Positions 18,192-26,203 of a stretch of 64,000 nt of DNA are shown one piece after another. Below the pieces are notes generated by a model. The model did not search any database and had not been told where the DNA came from. It saw only the letters and a program-made list of their open reading frames with translations. A program made the translations under genes and the position numbers. The stretch spans positions 1 through 64,000 of the forward strand of contig NZ_JAUYNT010000024.1 in the NCBI RefSeq assembly GCF_030698175.1. The letters run 5' to 3'. Position 1 is the first letter of the stretch. Each line of letters starts with the position of its first letter. The DNA is from Pseudomonas sp. (GTDB lineage Bacteria > Pseudomonadota > Gammaproteobacteria > Pseudomonadales > Pseudomonadaceae).

Positions 18192-18836
18192 ATGAACGAT
18201 TTACAACACCTGTTCGAGAATAACGAGCGCTGGGCCGAGGCGATTAAAGAAGAAGATCCGACTTTTTTCGAAAAGCTCGCGCAGCAGCAAGTGCCGGAAT
18301 ATTTGTGGATCGGTTGCTCCGATGCGCGGGTGCCAGCCAATGAAATTGTCGGCTTGTTGCCGGGCGATTTGTTCGTCCACCGCAACGTCGCCAACGTGGT
18401 GCTACACACCGACCTCAACTGCCTGTCGGTGATCCAGTACGCGGTAGACGTGCTCAAGGTTAAGCACATTCTGGTCACCGGCCACTACGGTTGCGGTGGT
18501 GTACGGGCGGCCATGCAGGACACCCAGTTCGGATTGATCGACGGCTGGCTGCGGACCATTCGTGACCTCTATTACGAGCAGCGCGAGCACTTGGCGCAAT
18601 TCACCGATGAAGAGGAGCGGGTCGACCGCCTCTGCGAGTTGAACGTGATTCATCAGGTCGCCAACGTCAGCCACACCACCATCGTGCAGAACGCTTGGCA
18701 TCGCGGACAGCCACTGTCGGTGCATGGCTGCATCTACGGCATCAAAGATGGCCGCTGGAAAAACCTCAACGTCAGCGTCAGTGGTCTCGAGCAACTGCCG
18801 CCGCACTACCGCCTGCGTCCGCTCGGTTTGAGCTGA
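18192..18836 (+). CDS. can: Beta-class carbonic anhydrase
   Basis: This 214-residue enzyme interconverts CO2 and bicarbonate. The zinc ligands and dyad of the beta class are present: Cys42 and Asp44-x-Arg46 in CSDARVP, then His98 and Cys101 in GHYGCGG. The length equals that of E. coli Can (about 220). The stop overlaps by one base the start of the dehydrogenase gene, which suggests coupled translation. Confidence 0.93.
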   Translation: MNDLQHLFENNERWAEAIKEEDPTFFEKLAQQQVPEYLWIGCSDARVPANEIVGLLPGDLFVHRNVANVVLHTDLNCLSVIQYAVDVLKVKHILVTGHYGCGGVRAAMQDTQFGLIDGWLRTIRDLYYEQREHLAQFTDEEERVDRLCELNVIHQVANVSHTTIVQNAWHRGQPLSVHGCIYGIKDGRWKNLNVSVSGLEQLPPHYRLRPLGLS

Positions 18837-19882
18837 TGCCGCCGGCTACGGGGGCGGCCGCCGGGCATGCTGAGCCGTCCGCCGCGCCGCCGAGACTCTG
18901 CGTAATCGCCGGCGACGGCATCGGCCCTGAAGTAGTGCCGGTCGCCGTCGAGGTGCTGGCCAAGCTACTACCAGCGCTGCAAGTGACTGAAGCCGAGGCC
19001 GGTTGGGATTGTTTTCAGCGCCACGGCTGCGCGGTACCGGCGGCCACACTGGCGAGCATGGGTGCCTGCGGCGCCGGCCTGTTCGGTGCGGTGTCTTCAC
19101 CCAGCCGCTCGGTAGCGGGATATCGCAGCGCCATTCTGACCTTGCGGCAGAGCCTGGGGCTTAACGTCAATCTGCGCCCGGTGCGCAGTTGGCCGTGTGT
19201 ATCGCCGCAGGCCGGGGTCGATATGCTGATCCTGCGCGAGAACAGCGAAGGCCTCTACAGCGGCCGCGAGCACTGGGAAAGCGACGGTGTGGCCATCGCC
19301 GAGCGGGTCATCAGTCGCCAAGCCTGCGAACGCCTGGCCGCCTGCGCGGTGCAGATCGCCGCCGCGCGTAACAGCCGCCGAATCACCCTAGTCCACAAAG
19401 CCAATGTGCTGCCCCTCACCTGCGGGTTGTTTCGCGACAGTTGCCGCGCAGTGCTGGAGGCCGCCGGTTACGCCGCCGTGCTTGATGAGCGCCTGGTCGA
19501 CGTGGCCGCCTTGCAACTGGTGCAAAGCCCGCAGGCGTTCGACCTGATAGTCACCAGCAACCTGTTCGGCGACATCCTTTCCGATTTGGCCTGCCACTGG
19601 AGTGGCGGCCTCGGCTTGGCGCCCTCGCTGAATTGGGGCTCGGGCTTGGCCCTGGCCGAACCGGTGCACGGCAGCGCGCCAGACATCGCCGGCAGCGGGC
19701 GCGCCAATCCATTGGCCGCCATCCTCAGCGTGGTCTTGCTGCTGCGCTACCACTGGCAGCAACCGCTGTTGGCCGAACGCATCGAACAGGCCGTGAGCGA
19801 CTTTCTCGAACAAGAGGGGCGGATAGACTTCGGCTGCGAGACCACTCGCGTTATCGGCCAGGGCATACTGACCCGGCTTTAA
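18836..19882 (+). CDS. Isocitrate/isopropylmalate-family dehydrogenase
   Basis: This 348-residue protein belongs to the beta-decarboxylating dehydrogenase family, which includes NAD-isocitrate, homoisocitrate, tartrate and 3-isopropylmalate dehydrogenases. It shows GDGIGPEV at the N terminus, LRENSEGLYSG, VHKANVL, the metal-binding VTSNLFGDILSDL and the nucleotide-binding EPVHGSAPDIAG. LRENSEGLYSG resembles isocitrate and homoisocitrate enzymes more than LeuB, so 3-isopropylmalate is unlikely. ATG 18836 shares one base with the can stop. The first 18 residues are Ala/Pro-rich and may not be conserved. The substrate is unresolved. Confidence 0.82.
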   Translation: MPPATGAAAGHAEPSAAPPRLCVIAGDGIGPEVVPVAVEVLAKLLPALQVTEAEAGWDCFQRHGCAVPAATLASMGACGAGLFGAVSSPSRSVAGYRSAILTLRQSLGLNVNLRPVRSWPCVSPQAGVDMLILRENSEGLYSGREHWESDGVAIAERVISRQACERLAACAVQIAAARNSRRITLVHKANVLPLTCGLFRDSCRAVLEAAGYAAVLDERLVDVAALQLVQSPQAFDLIVTSNLFGDILSDLACHWSGGLGLAPSLNWGSGLALAEPVHGSAPDIAGSGRANPLAAILSVVLLLRYHWQQPLLAERIEQAVSDFLEQEGRIDFGCETTRVIGQGILTRL

Positions 19883-19964
19883 TCTCTGCCAATCGGGCTA
19901 TGCACGCGTTTGGCGTTGCCAGTGCTTAGGTAGCATTCCTTATGACGTTACCGCGAGAATTCCT

Positions 19965-20180
19965 GTGACCGAGCTTACAAATCCGCCCGCCAAACCATCC
20001 CGTGCGGCATTCCATCAGCAACACCAAGCCCGCGCCGAGGCCGAAGCGCAGCGTTTGCTGGCCGCCAAGCAGCGATTGGGTGGGCGTTGGCTGGCCTGGG
20101 TTGCCAGCGAGCTTTACGCGCTGAGCCCGGCGCCCTTTGCGCAAATGGTCAGGCGTGAGCTGGAGCGCTTGAGTCAGTAA
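19965..20180 (+). CDS. Small hypothetical protein
   Basis: This 71-residue basic, Ala/Arg/Gln-rich protein starts at GTG 19965. It has no signal peptide and no recognisable motif; the C-terminal half (WLAWVASELYALSPAPFAQMVRREL) could form an amphipathic helix. Its position after can resembles that of a small conserved gene in P. aeruginosa. Coding is supported by gene-like composition rather than by a known family. Confidence 0.6.
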   Translation: MTELTNPPAKPSRAAFHQQHQARAEAEAQRLLAAKQRLGGRWLAWVASELYALSPAPFAQMVRRELERLSQ

Positions 20181-20278
20181 GCCTTTAGCTAAGGCTCTGT
20201 ACCCGTTACGCGTTGAAGGCCGAAAATCTTTCTCGAGAGGGGATTAGCCTTGGTACTTGTGCGATCTGCACCGACCAA

Positions 20279-20366
20279 TCGCGGATAAATCCGCTCCTAC
20301 AGGAGGGGGGCAGTCGATGAAGTTGTTGCAGGTGCCGGGTTTGTGTAGGAACGGATTTATCCGCGA
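20279..20366. repeat. REP doublet (REPIN)
   Basis: Two oppositely oriented copies of the Pseudomonas REP core lie 40 bp apart: TCGCGGATAAATCCGCTCCT at 20279 and its near-complement TGTAGGAACGGATTTATCCG starting at about 20344. The 346-bp gap between 20181 and 20526 holds only this element as far as I can see. Confidence 0.88.
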
Positions 20367-20526
20367 AACAAGCGTGGCACCTGCAATCCGGCAGGGTCAC
20401 AACCGTTCTCTTTCCTGCATTTATCCGGGTCACAAACTAGAAATTACGGGACTTGTGCTTTGCAACCAATAACTGGGACATAGCTTTTAACCCTTGGCGC
20501 CACCGGTAGCGGCGCTCGCTAAAGCT

Positions 20527-21060
20527 TTACTTCGCCGCGCCGGCCTTCTTCACCGCCGCCAGCCAATCGGGGTTCAGCCGGTACTGCTCGGTATTCATTG
20601 CCAGCGCCGTCATGCACTCCTTGTGTTGCTCGCTTTCGCGCACGACCTGATTGAGGGCGCTGGAGTTGCCGTCCAGCTGGTGCATCTGCGTCAGCCCCAG
20701 ATGATAAAAACGCAGCAGCTGCATGGCCGCCGGGTCGCGGGCCAGCACGCCGGCGCTGACGTGGTGCATCACGTTGGTAATGCTCATCAGGCTGCGCTTG
20801 AGTTGCCAGCCGTAGACGGCGCTGGCCATCCAAGGCTGCGACCAGAATTTAAACCGCACCAGCGCCACGCTCAGCAGCAGCGCGACAATAACCCCGGCCA
20901 GATTTAAGCGAAAATTATCGCCACCCGGTTCGCCGAACAGCAGCACCGCAAGGGTCGACAGCAGCATGGCCAGCAGCGCGAAGCTCAGGGCGATGATCAG
21001 CGTGCTGCGGCGGGTTTGCTGGCGGTAGGTTTCAGGATTCAACGGCTTGATCTCGAACAT
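20527..21060 (-). CDS. DUF3087-type membrane protein
   Basis: This 177-residue protein begins MFEIKPLNPETYRQQTRRS, then two hydrophobic helices (about residues 20-38 and 52-68), and a soluble helical C-terminal half. The pattern fits the uncharacterised DUF3087 family of Pseudomonas. The frame is open to 21123, but ATG 21060 gives the family-typical N terminus. It converges with the small hypothetical gene across the REP doublet. Function unknown. Confidence 0.75.
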   Translation of the reverse strand: MFEIKPLNPETYRQQTRRSTLIIALSFALLAMLLSTLAVLLFGEPGGDNFRLNLAGVIVALLLSVALVRFKFWSQPWMASAVYGWQLKRSLMSITNVMHHVSAGVLARDPAAMQLLRFYHLGLTQMHQLDGNSSALNQVVRESEQHKECMTALAMNTEQYRLNPDWLAAVKKAGAAK

Positions 21061-21430
21061 CACAGCGCAGGACTCCGTGGTTAAGTAGGTAGCAGGCGTG
21101 CGGCGTATTATCACCCGGAGCAATCCGCGCAGACAGGCTTAACTTCACCTGCGCCAAGGGGCAGTCCTGGCTTTGCCGTGCGGCGCTGCTCGGTGGCGAG
21201 ACGCAGCGCAACGCAGTCTTGGGCATGTAGCGATCATGATGTGCATGGGCCAGGTGCAGCTGGCGCCTGATCATTGGGCGGCGGCGCTTAGGCTTTCAGC
21301 TTTGCCTCGGTGCGGGCATGCTAGGTTCACCGTGCAGTACTGGCGACAGCGCGCTGCTGGCGTTTGCCGCCCTGAGAGATGGTTGAGCTATTTATCCTGC
21401 GCGAGAGGTTTGCTCTCGCTGAGAAACGCT

Positions 21431-22219
21431 ATGAACTCGACTCGTCATCGGCTCTGGGCTGGTTGGTTTTGCCTCGGTAGTTGCGCCGCGCCCACCGCGC
21501 AAGCGGCAGAGCGCGTGGTTTTATACGGCGATGAAAGCTATCGACCTTACAGCTTTGTCGAGAACGGCGAGTTCAAAGGCATCTACGTGGATATCTTGAC
21601 CAAAGCTGCCGAGCGGATGAAACCCGAGTATGTGATCGACTTGCTGCCAGCCCCCTGGAAGCGCGGCTTGCTATACGTCGAGCGGGGCTCGGGCTTTGGC
21701 CTGTTTCCGCCGGGCCTCAAGAAGGAGCGGGGCTATATCCAGCAGTACTCAGTGCCGCTGTACCGCGAGACGGTGGTGGTGTTTTGCACCGACAAGGTGA
21801 TGCGGAGCAATCCTCAACAGTTCCCCGCAGACTTTGCCGGGCTGGTGATGGGCATCAACAATGGCTTTCTATTGTCGGATCGCCTGATGCAAGCCGCGCA
21901 GCGCGGTATCGTCAAACTCGAAGAAGCCAAGGACAACGACTCAAACCTAAAGAAACTCGCCCTGGGCCGGATCGACTGTTACGTCAGTGATCGAGGCGCC
22001 GCGCTTTACTCGGCAAAGCAACTGCGCAGTACCGAAAGCGGCTTCAACCTGGAGTTGCACGAGGCCGCAGTGTTGTCCAATGAAGATACCTTTATCGGCT
22101 ACAGCGCCAAGGCCAGCCCGCCGTACAAGTTTGATTTCATCAATAAAATGGACGCCGTCTTAACTGAGATGAAAAACAGCGGGGAAGTTGAAGCAATCAT
22201 CACGGGTTATTTTCGCTAG
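21431..22219 (+). CDS. Periplasmic solute-binding protein, SBP family 3
   Basis: This 262-residue protein has a signal peptide ending APTAQA and the mature start AERVVLYGDESYRPYSFVENGEFKGIYVDIL, typical of amino-acid-type periplasmic binding proteins. FIGYSAKASPPYKFDFINKMDAVLTEM is the usual C-terminal part. No permease or ATPase gene is adjacent, so it is an orphan binding protein or a sensor-type relative. The ligand is unknown. ATG 21431 gives the best signal peptide; the open frame upstream has none. Confidence 0.82.
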   Translation: MNSTRHRLWAGWFCLGSCAAPTAQAAERVVLYGDESYRPYSFVENGEFKGIYVDILTKAAERMKPEYVIDLLPAPWKRGLLYVERGSGFGLFPPGLKKERGYIQQYSVPLYRETVVVFCTDKVMRSNPQQFPADFAGLVMGINNGFLLSDRLMQAAQRGIVKLEEAKDNDSNLKKLALGRIDCYVSDRGAALYSAKQLRSTESGFNLELHEAAVLSNEDTFIGYSAKASPPYKFDFINKMDAVLTEMKNSGEVEAIITGYFR

Positions 22220-22291
22220 CGCATCGGTGCCGCCTTCTCCTGGTAGATACGGATGCCGGTTGACGGCATCGCTGTCTAGGTTATGATTAAG

Positions 22292-22316
22292 CAGCGTTAA
22301 CGCTTAACGTTAAGGA
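22292..22316. promoter_or_regulatory. Probable HigA operator
   Basis: The palindrome TTAACGTTAA (22304-22313) and an overlapping imperfect half (CGTTAACG at 22295) lie 11 bp upstream of the higB start. From memory, HigA of P. aeruginosa recognises a TTAAC-GTTAA palindrome. Autoregulation is therefore inferred. Confidence 0.7.
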
Positions 22317-22323
22317 TTAAAAA

Positions 22324-22602
22324 GTGATCATCAGCTTTAAATGTGATGAAACAAGGTCTCTGTTTGAGGCTGGCGATTCCCGGCGCTGGAATGGCGTTTT
22401 AAGGGTGGCTACAAGAAAGCTGTTGATGCTGCACGCTGCTGTCGAGCTACGCGACTTGCGATCACCACCGGGCAACCGGCTGGAACAATTGCAGGGCAGC
22501 CGAGTCGGCCAGTGCAGCATCAGGATTAACGATCAATGGCGGATCTGCTTTGTATGGACGCAAGCCGGCCCCACTGATGTTGAAATTGTCGATTACCACT
22601 AA
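22324..22602 (+). CDS. higB: HigB toxin, RelE/ParE-superfamily mRNA interferase
   Basis: This 92-residue protein is a HigB-type ribosome-dependent endoribonuclease. It ends with RINDQWRICFVWTQAGPTDVEIVDYH, the conserved HigB C-terminal half, and carries LRSPPGNRLEQLQG before it. The start is GTG 22324, next to AAGGATT. The toxin gene precedes the antitoxin gene, which is the HigBA order. A palindromic operator lies just upstream. Confidence 0.92.
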   Translation: MIISFKCDETRSLFEAGDSRRWNGVLRVATRKLLMLHAAVELRDLRSPPGNRLEQLQGSRVGQCSIRINDQWRICFVWTQAGPTDVEIVDYH

Positions 22603-22614
22603 GGAGGCTGCACC

Positions 22615-22920
22615 ATGATGACTAACGGTATGCGCCCAATCCATCCGGGCGAAGTGCTGCGCGAAGAGTTCTTAGAGCCGCTGGGGATTACTCCGGCTGC
22701 GCTTGCCCGTGCCCTGAATGTGTCGGCACCGACCATCAACGATATTGTCCGTGAGCGGCGGGGGGTTACGGCTGATGTGGCTATCCGCCTTGCGCGCTAC
22801 TTCGACACCTCGGCGCAATTTTGGATGAACCTGCAAATGGAATATTCCCTCGCCATCACGCTGGCTAGCAGTGGCGAAGAGATCGAGCACGAGATTCAAC
22901 CGCTGGCGGCTTGCGGCTGA
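22615..22920 (+). CDS. higA: HigA antitoxin, XRE-type
   Basis: This 101-residue antitoxin begins MMTNGMRPIHPGEVLREEFLEPLGI, the HigA signature, then a helix-turn-helix (ALARALNVSAPTINDIVRERRGVT) and the dimerisation tail. It neutralises HigB and represses the operon. It starts 12 bp after higB with an AAGGAGG ribosome site at 22601. In P. aeruginosa higBA also lies beside a tRNA-Met gene, so this pair may be ancestral to the locus rather than part of the later insertions. Confidence 0.92.
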   Translation: MMTNGMRPIHPGEVLREEFLEPLGITPAALARALNVSAPTINDIVRERRGVTADVAIRLARYFDTSAQFWMNLQMEYSLAITLASSGEEIEHEIQPLAACG

Positions 22921-22939
22921 TTAAATCCGTGGAGGAGTT

Positions 22940-23188
22940 ATGGCAAGTATCACTATCCGCAAGCTCGATAAAAGCCTTAAAGAGCGTCTACGAACTCAGG
23001 CGGCTAGTCATGGTCGTTCAATTGAGGAGGAGGCGCGAGTGATCATCTGTCGTGCGTTGACTCGGTCTGAGCCATGCGGGCTTGGTAGTTGTATCCACAC
23101 TCGCTTTGCGCGGGTGGGCGGTGTTGAGCTTGATCCGCAGGCGCTTCGCTCTACGGATCTCGCCGGTAGTCGGGCAGTCACTCGGTAA
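22940..23188 (+). CDS. Orphan FitA-like antitoxin
   Basis: This 82-residue ribbon-helix-helix protein (MASITIRKLDKSLKERLRTQAASHGRSIEEEARVII) is a FitA-like antitoxin closely related to the one at 37225. The shared part continues through GSCIHTRFARVGGVELD, after which the tails differ. No PIN-domain toxin follows: the att repeat begins 9 bp after the stop. It is therefore a solitary antitoxin, either a remnant of an older element or a free antidote to the FitB toxin further right. GGAGG lies 8 bp upstream of the ATG. Confidence 0.8.
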   Translation: MASITIRKLDKSLKERLRTQAASHGRSIEEEARVIICRALTRSEPCGLGSCIHTRFARVGGVELDPQALRSTDLAGSRAVTR

Positions 23189-23196
23189 TCACTACT

Positions 23197-23284
23197 CCAG
23201 AAACGACAAAGGCCTAGCCGAAGGTAAGCCTTTGTTTGGTAGGGTCGCAACGAGTGGACTTGAACCACCGACCCCAGCATTATG
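23197..23284. repeat. att repeat, copy 1 (displaced tRNA-Met 3' end)
   Basis: An 88-bp direct repeat of the tRNA-Met 3' half plus its terminator hairpin (AAAGGCCTAGCCGAAGGTAAGCCTTT). It differs from copies 2 and 3 at four positions. One of them breaks the CCA-end match, so this copy cannot encode a working tRNA end. Similarity stops after CATTATG. It marks the left border of the tandem insertions. Confidence 0.9.
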
Positions 23285-23351
23285 CGTCGCCTGAGGCGAA
23301 CCTCGCAGGGCCAGTGAAAGCCCTAGAGTGAGCCTTTCAGTCATGTATAAG

Positions 23352-23397
23352 CCTCGCTAACACTCTCCTTTCCTGAAAAAGCTGTCCATGTAGTCAC
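23352..23397. repeat. Element left-end motif, copy L1
   Basis: This 46-bp block starts CCTCGCTAA and ends ATGTAGTCAC. It aligns without gaps to blocks at 29215 and 30240, and in all three cases lies exactly 68 bp after the TATG of an att core. It is probably the integrase or excision-factor arm at the left end of each inserted element. Confidence 0.8.
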
Positions 23398-23483
23398 TAC
23401 GGTCTTTACGTGACCTATTGCTCACTGTAACTTGCGCCGTCGGCTATTTTTTTGCCGACGAACGGCACAGGGAAGCAGCAGGG

Positions 23484-24350
23484 ATGGCTAGGCGTCGTAA
23501 AACATCGGCTTTTGATGATTTGATCCATATAGCCAGCCGCCTGCCTTGGTGGCTGAGCCTGCTGATCGCTTTCGCAACTTGGTTCTGGCTGCATTCCTAC
23601 GCGACCAGCCCGCCTCCGGTTGTTACTGCTGATCCTAAGCAAATTAGCCAGTTAATGGTCGGCAGTGCTTTTCGCAGCTTCGCGATGGTTCTTCAGTTTG
23701 TGCTTCCCGCCGCGTTTGTACTTGGTGCAATCGGCTCTGTGCTTGCCGGTGCAAAACGGCGCACATTAATCGTCGATGTCGCCAGCGCAACCAAGCCCGG
23801 TAAAACCATTGAGGGGATTAGCTGGCAGCAATTTGAGCAGCTAACGGGCGAAGCATTTCGTCGTCAGGGTTTTACCGTTACTGAAACCGGCGGCAATGGC
23901 CCGGATGGCGGCATTGACCTGATCCTGCACAAAGATCGCGAAAAATACCTCGTGCAATGCAAACAGTGGCGCTCACTTAAAGTCGGCGTCACGGTCATTC
24001 GTGAGTTCTTTGGTGTGATTGCGGCCGAAGGGGCTGTCGGTGGCTTTGTCGTGACCTCGGGGGCCTTTACTGCGGAGGCTAAAGCCTTTGCTAGCGGTCG
24101 CAATATTCGTCTTGTTGAGGGTGCCGAACTCAATCGCTGGATAACTGCATCTCGCGGTACGCAAAGCACGCCACCCGTTAGAACCCAGACTCAAATAAAT
24201 CCAGTGCCGCTACAGCAGCTGTCTGTGCCTAGCTGCCCTGTGTGTCATTCGGGAATGCAAAAGCGCACAGCAAAGCGTGGGGCGAATGTTGGGAATGAGT
24301 TTTGGGGGTGTTCGCAATATCCAAAATGTCGTGGCGTTGTTCAAATCTGA
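23484..24350 (+). CDS. Membrane-anchored Mrr-like restriction nuclease with zinc ribbon
   Basis: This 288-residue protein has two transmembrane helices (about residues 20-38 and 62-85), a restriction_endonuclease_cat/Mrr-type domain (about 108-220) and a C4 zinc ribbon of topoisomerase type at the end (CPVC ... CSQYPKC). The nuclease motif is intact: GPDGGIDLILHKD with Asp145, then LVQCKQW with Gln158-x-Lys160. Such proteins are suspected to cleave modified or invading DNA. ATG 23484 follows CAGGG; the upstream extension to 23418 adds nothing recognisable. It is the first gene after the left-end motif of unit 1. A defence role is inferred. Confidence 0.85.
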   Translation: MARRRKTSAFDDLIHIASRLPWWLSLLIAFATWFWLHSYATSPPPVVTADPKQISQLMVGSAFRSFAMVLQFVLPAAFVLGAIGSVLAGAKRRTLIVDVASATKPGKTIEGISWQQFEQLTGEAFRRQGFTVTETGGNGPDGGIDLILHKDREKYLVQCKQWRSLKVGVTVIREFFGVIAAEGAVGGFVVTSGAFTAEAKAFASGRNIRLVEGAELNRWITASRGTQSTPPVRTQTQINPVPLQQLSVPSCPVCHSGMQKRTAKRGANVGNEFWGCSQYPKCRGVVQI

Positions 24351-24425
24351 CTGTTGCCGGTAGAGCATAAATAAAGCTCTTCAAACTTTGGTCGTTAAAG
24401 CATTGTTTTTTCTAGCGTATTTTAA

Positions 24426-25262
24426 ATGGGTGAAATTATGACAGTAAATTTTGAAGTTGTAATTAATACGCCGGTATATGAAGTGGATATGAAGGCTGGG
24501 TTGGATACGCTGCAAGGCGTGTCTGATGCTACTCGAATTATCGCTGAGACATTGGTGACTGGGAAGGTTCCGCAGAGGAAAACTTATAAAAGTGATGTAA
24601 GGACGACGTTGAAGAGAAGTTTTAAAGGTTCTTATGGTCATATTTTTAGCCTTGATATATCAGATGATGAGCTAAAAAAAGAATACAGAAAAATTGGAGC
24701 CTCAGCTTTTTCGGAGTTGATGTCCTACTTTATGAAAGAAGCCTTGTATTTAGAGACTGATGAGTTGTCAGAAAAGGCTCAGCGAGTGATTTTAAAAATC
24801 GAAAATTCTGTTGAGCTTTTGATTAAGCAATTAAGAATGTCTGCTATGGTGGATATTCATGAGATATCCACTAAATTTGATCATGATGTTGTTATTAACT
24901 ACAGGAAAAGCCTTACGGAAAGAGTGCCGCTTGCCAAATTCGATAGAGCCACAGGGCTAGCTATAAAGGCAAAAAGAACTGATGAAAAGCTAAGTATCGT
25001 TGCTGCTATTAGGAGGTTTAATACTAATACTGGCAATGGGCGGCTGCAGTTGGAAGGAGGGGATGAGACAGTTGCATTTGGTTTTTCAACTCTATATAGG
25101 GATGTTGTGTTTGCCACGAAAAAGAAATTCTCAGAAAATCTCGATTATAATAACGGAATAAATATCGAGAGATGGAGGTATGTCGAGATTATCGCCTCCC
25201 CCATCAGGCTTCCTGATGAGAAAATTATAAAGTATGTCGTAAAAGGGTTTCATGATGACTAA
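24426..25262 (+). CDS. Unknown AT-rich gene paired with a putAbiC-like protein
   Basis: This protein has 278 residues from ATG 24426, or 274 from ATG 24438 (MTVNFEVVINTPVYEVDM). I do not recognise a family with certainty. The N-terminal 70 residues look beta-rich and may be a small-molecule or protein-binding domain. The middle is helical and charged, and the C-terminal part ends in strands (IERWRYVEIIASPIRLP). No signal peptide or membrane helix is seen. It is clearly lower in G+C than the chromosome around it and overlaps the next gene by 11 bp. The tight coupling to a putative abortive-infection protein suggests a two-gene defence unit. Confidence 0.72.
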   Translation: MGEIMTVNFEVVINTPVYEVDMKAGLDTLQGVSDATRIIAETLVTGKVPQRKTYKSDVRTTLKRSFKGSYGHIFSLDISDDELKKEYRKIGASAFSELMSYFMKEALYLETDELSEKAQRVILKIENSVELLIKQLRMSAMVDIHEISTKFDHDVVINYRKSLTERVPLAKFDRATGLAIKAKRTDEKLSIVAAIRRFNTNTGNGRLQLEGGDETVAFGFSTLYRDVVFATKKKFSENLDYNNGINIERWRYVEIIASPIRLPDEKIIKYVVKGFHDD

Positions 25263-26007
25263 TAGGTATGTATGGAGTGCAGTGGTACTCATTGCGTTCG
25301 TTTTTTTGTCGTACGCCTTTCATTTTTATTACGAGCTAGGATACAAGGTTTCTGATAGTCCGGAGGTATGGGGGCAGTTGGGTGACTATGTCGGCGGGCT
25401 GCTAAATCCGCTCTTAACCTTCATATCTCTTGTCTTGCTCATAAAGTCGCTTGCGTTGCAGAATGAGGCCAATGCGGACCTGAGAGACGAAATAAAAATA
25501 ACTAGAAAAACTGAAAAATTACGCTCATTTGAAATTCAGCTGTTTAATATGATTGATTCTCAAAGGGCTGCATTTGAGTCATTTAGGGTTAGTGTTTCGG
25601 CTGATGTTGATGTTGATGTTGATGAGCGTGTGATACTGTATGGTGCAGAGGCGGTAATTAGACTTGAGCTGGAAGTTCAACGGTTGAAGGCGGATTGTAA
25701 CGATAATAGTATTATTGCTGCGCTCATAGAGGATTACGATCCGGCTGATCGAATTTATGGACATGCGAGAATGTTTTGCAATATGGTGCGGATAATTTCA
25801 GAAAAGCTTAGCGGTTCCAATGGCTTTGATCTAGAAGATCGGAATTCGCATTATTTAACGCTTATAAATTTTACGGATTTTTCATTGTTGTCTTTAATTA
25901 TGATGAGTGCAAAATATCTGGATTATCCCTCAGTGCAATATTTAAAAACTAATGAGGAGTTCTGCGCTGTTCTAGTTGAGGTAGGTCTCAGCGCTAGTGT
26001 GTATTGA
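25252..26007 (+). CDS. Putative phage abortive-infection membrane protein (putAbiC-like)
   Basis: This 251-residue protein has an N-terminal helix (about residues 6-26), then SPEVWGQLGDYVGGLLNPLLTFISLVLLIKSL, a second membrane segment that matches my memory of the putAbiC family (putative phage abortive infection protein). A coiled coil with NADLRDEIKITRKTEKLRSFE follows, and the rest is a helical cytoplasmic domain. The ATG lies inside the previous gene (11-bp overlap). The composition is AT-rich. Family members are found in defence islands, and membrane damage is a plausible effector mode, though unproven here. Confidence 0.78.
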   Translation: MMTNRYVWSAVVLIAFVFLSYAFHFYYELGYKVSDSPEVWGQLGDYVGGLLNPLLTFISLVLLIKSLALQNEANADLRDEIKITRKTEKLRSFEIQLFNMIDSQRAAFESFRVSVSADVDVDVDERVILYGAEAVIRLELEVQRLKADCNDNSIIAALIEDYDPADRIYGHARMFCNMVRIISEKLSGSNGFDLEDRNSHYLTLINFTDFSLLSLIMMSAKYLDYPSVQYLKTNEEFCAVLVEVGLSASVY

Positions 26008-26203
26008 GTTTTTCTTTTGGGGGTGGTAATGGTGGAGTGAAAAAGGGGATAGATTTATTTTCTGAAAGGTAACTGGGTGCCCAATTAAATAAGTCTGCCC
26101 ACTTCGCTGACTTATTAACGAATAAAGTTGGCGCCTCTTTTCGCTGGCGCTTGCTGGTCGTCGCACTTCAAGCCAACGTTTGACTCTACGGTTGATATAT
26201 TTT

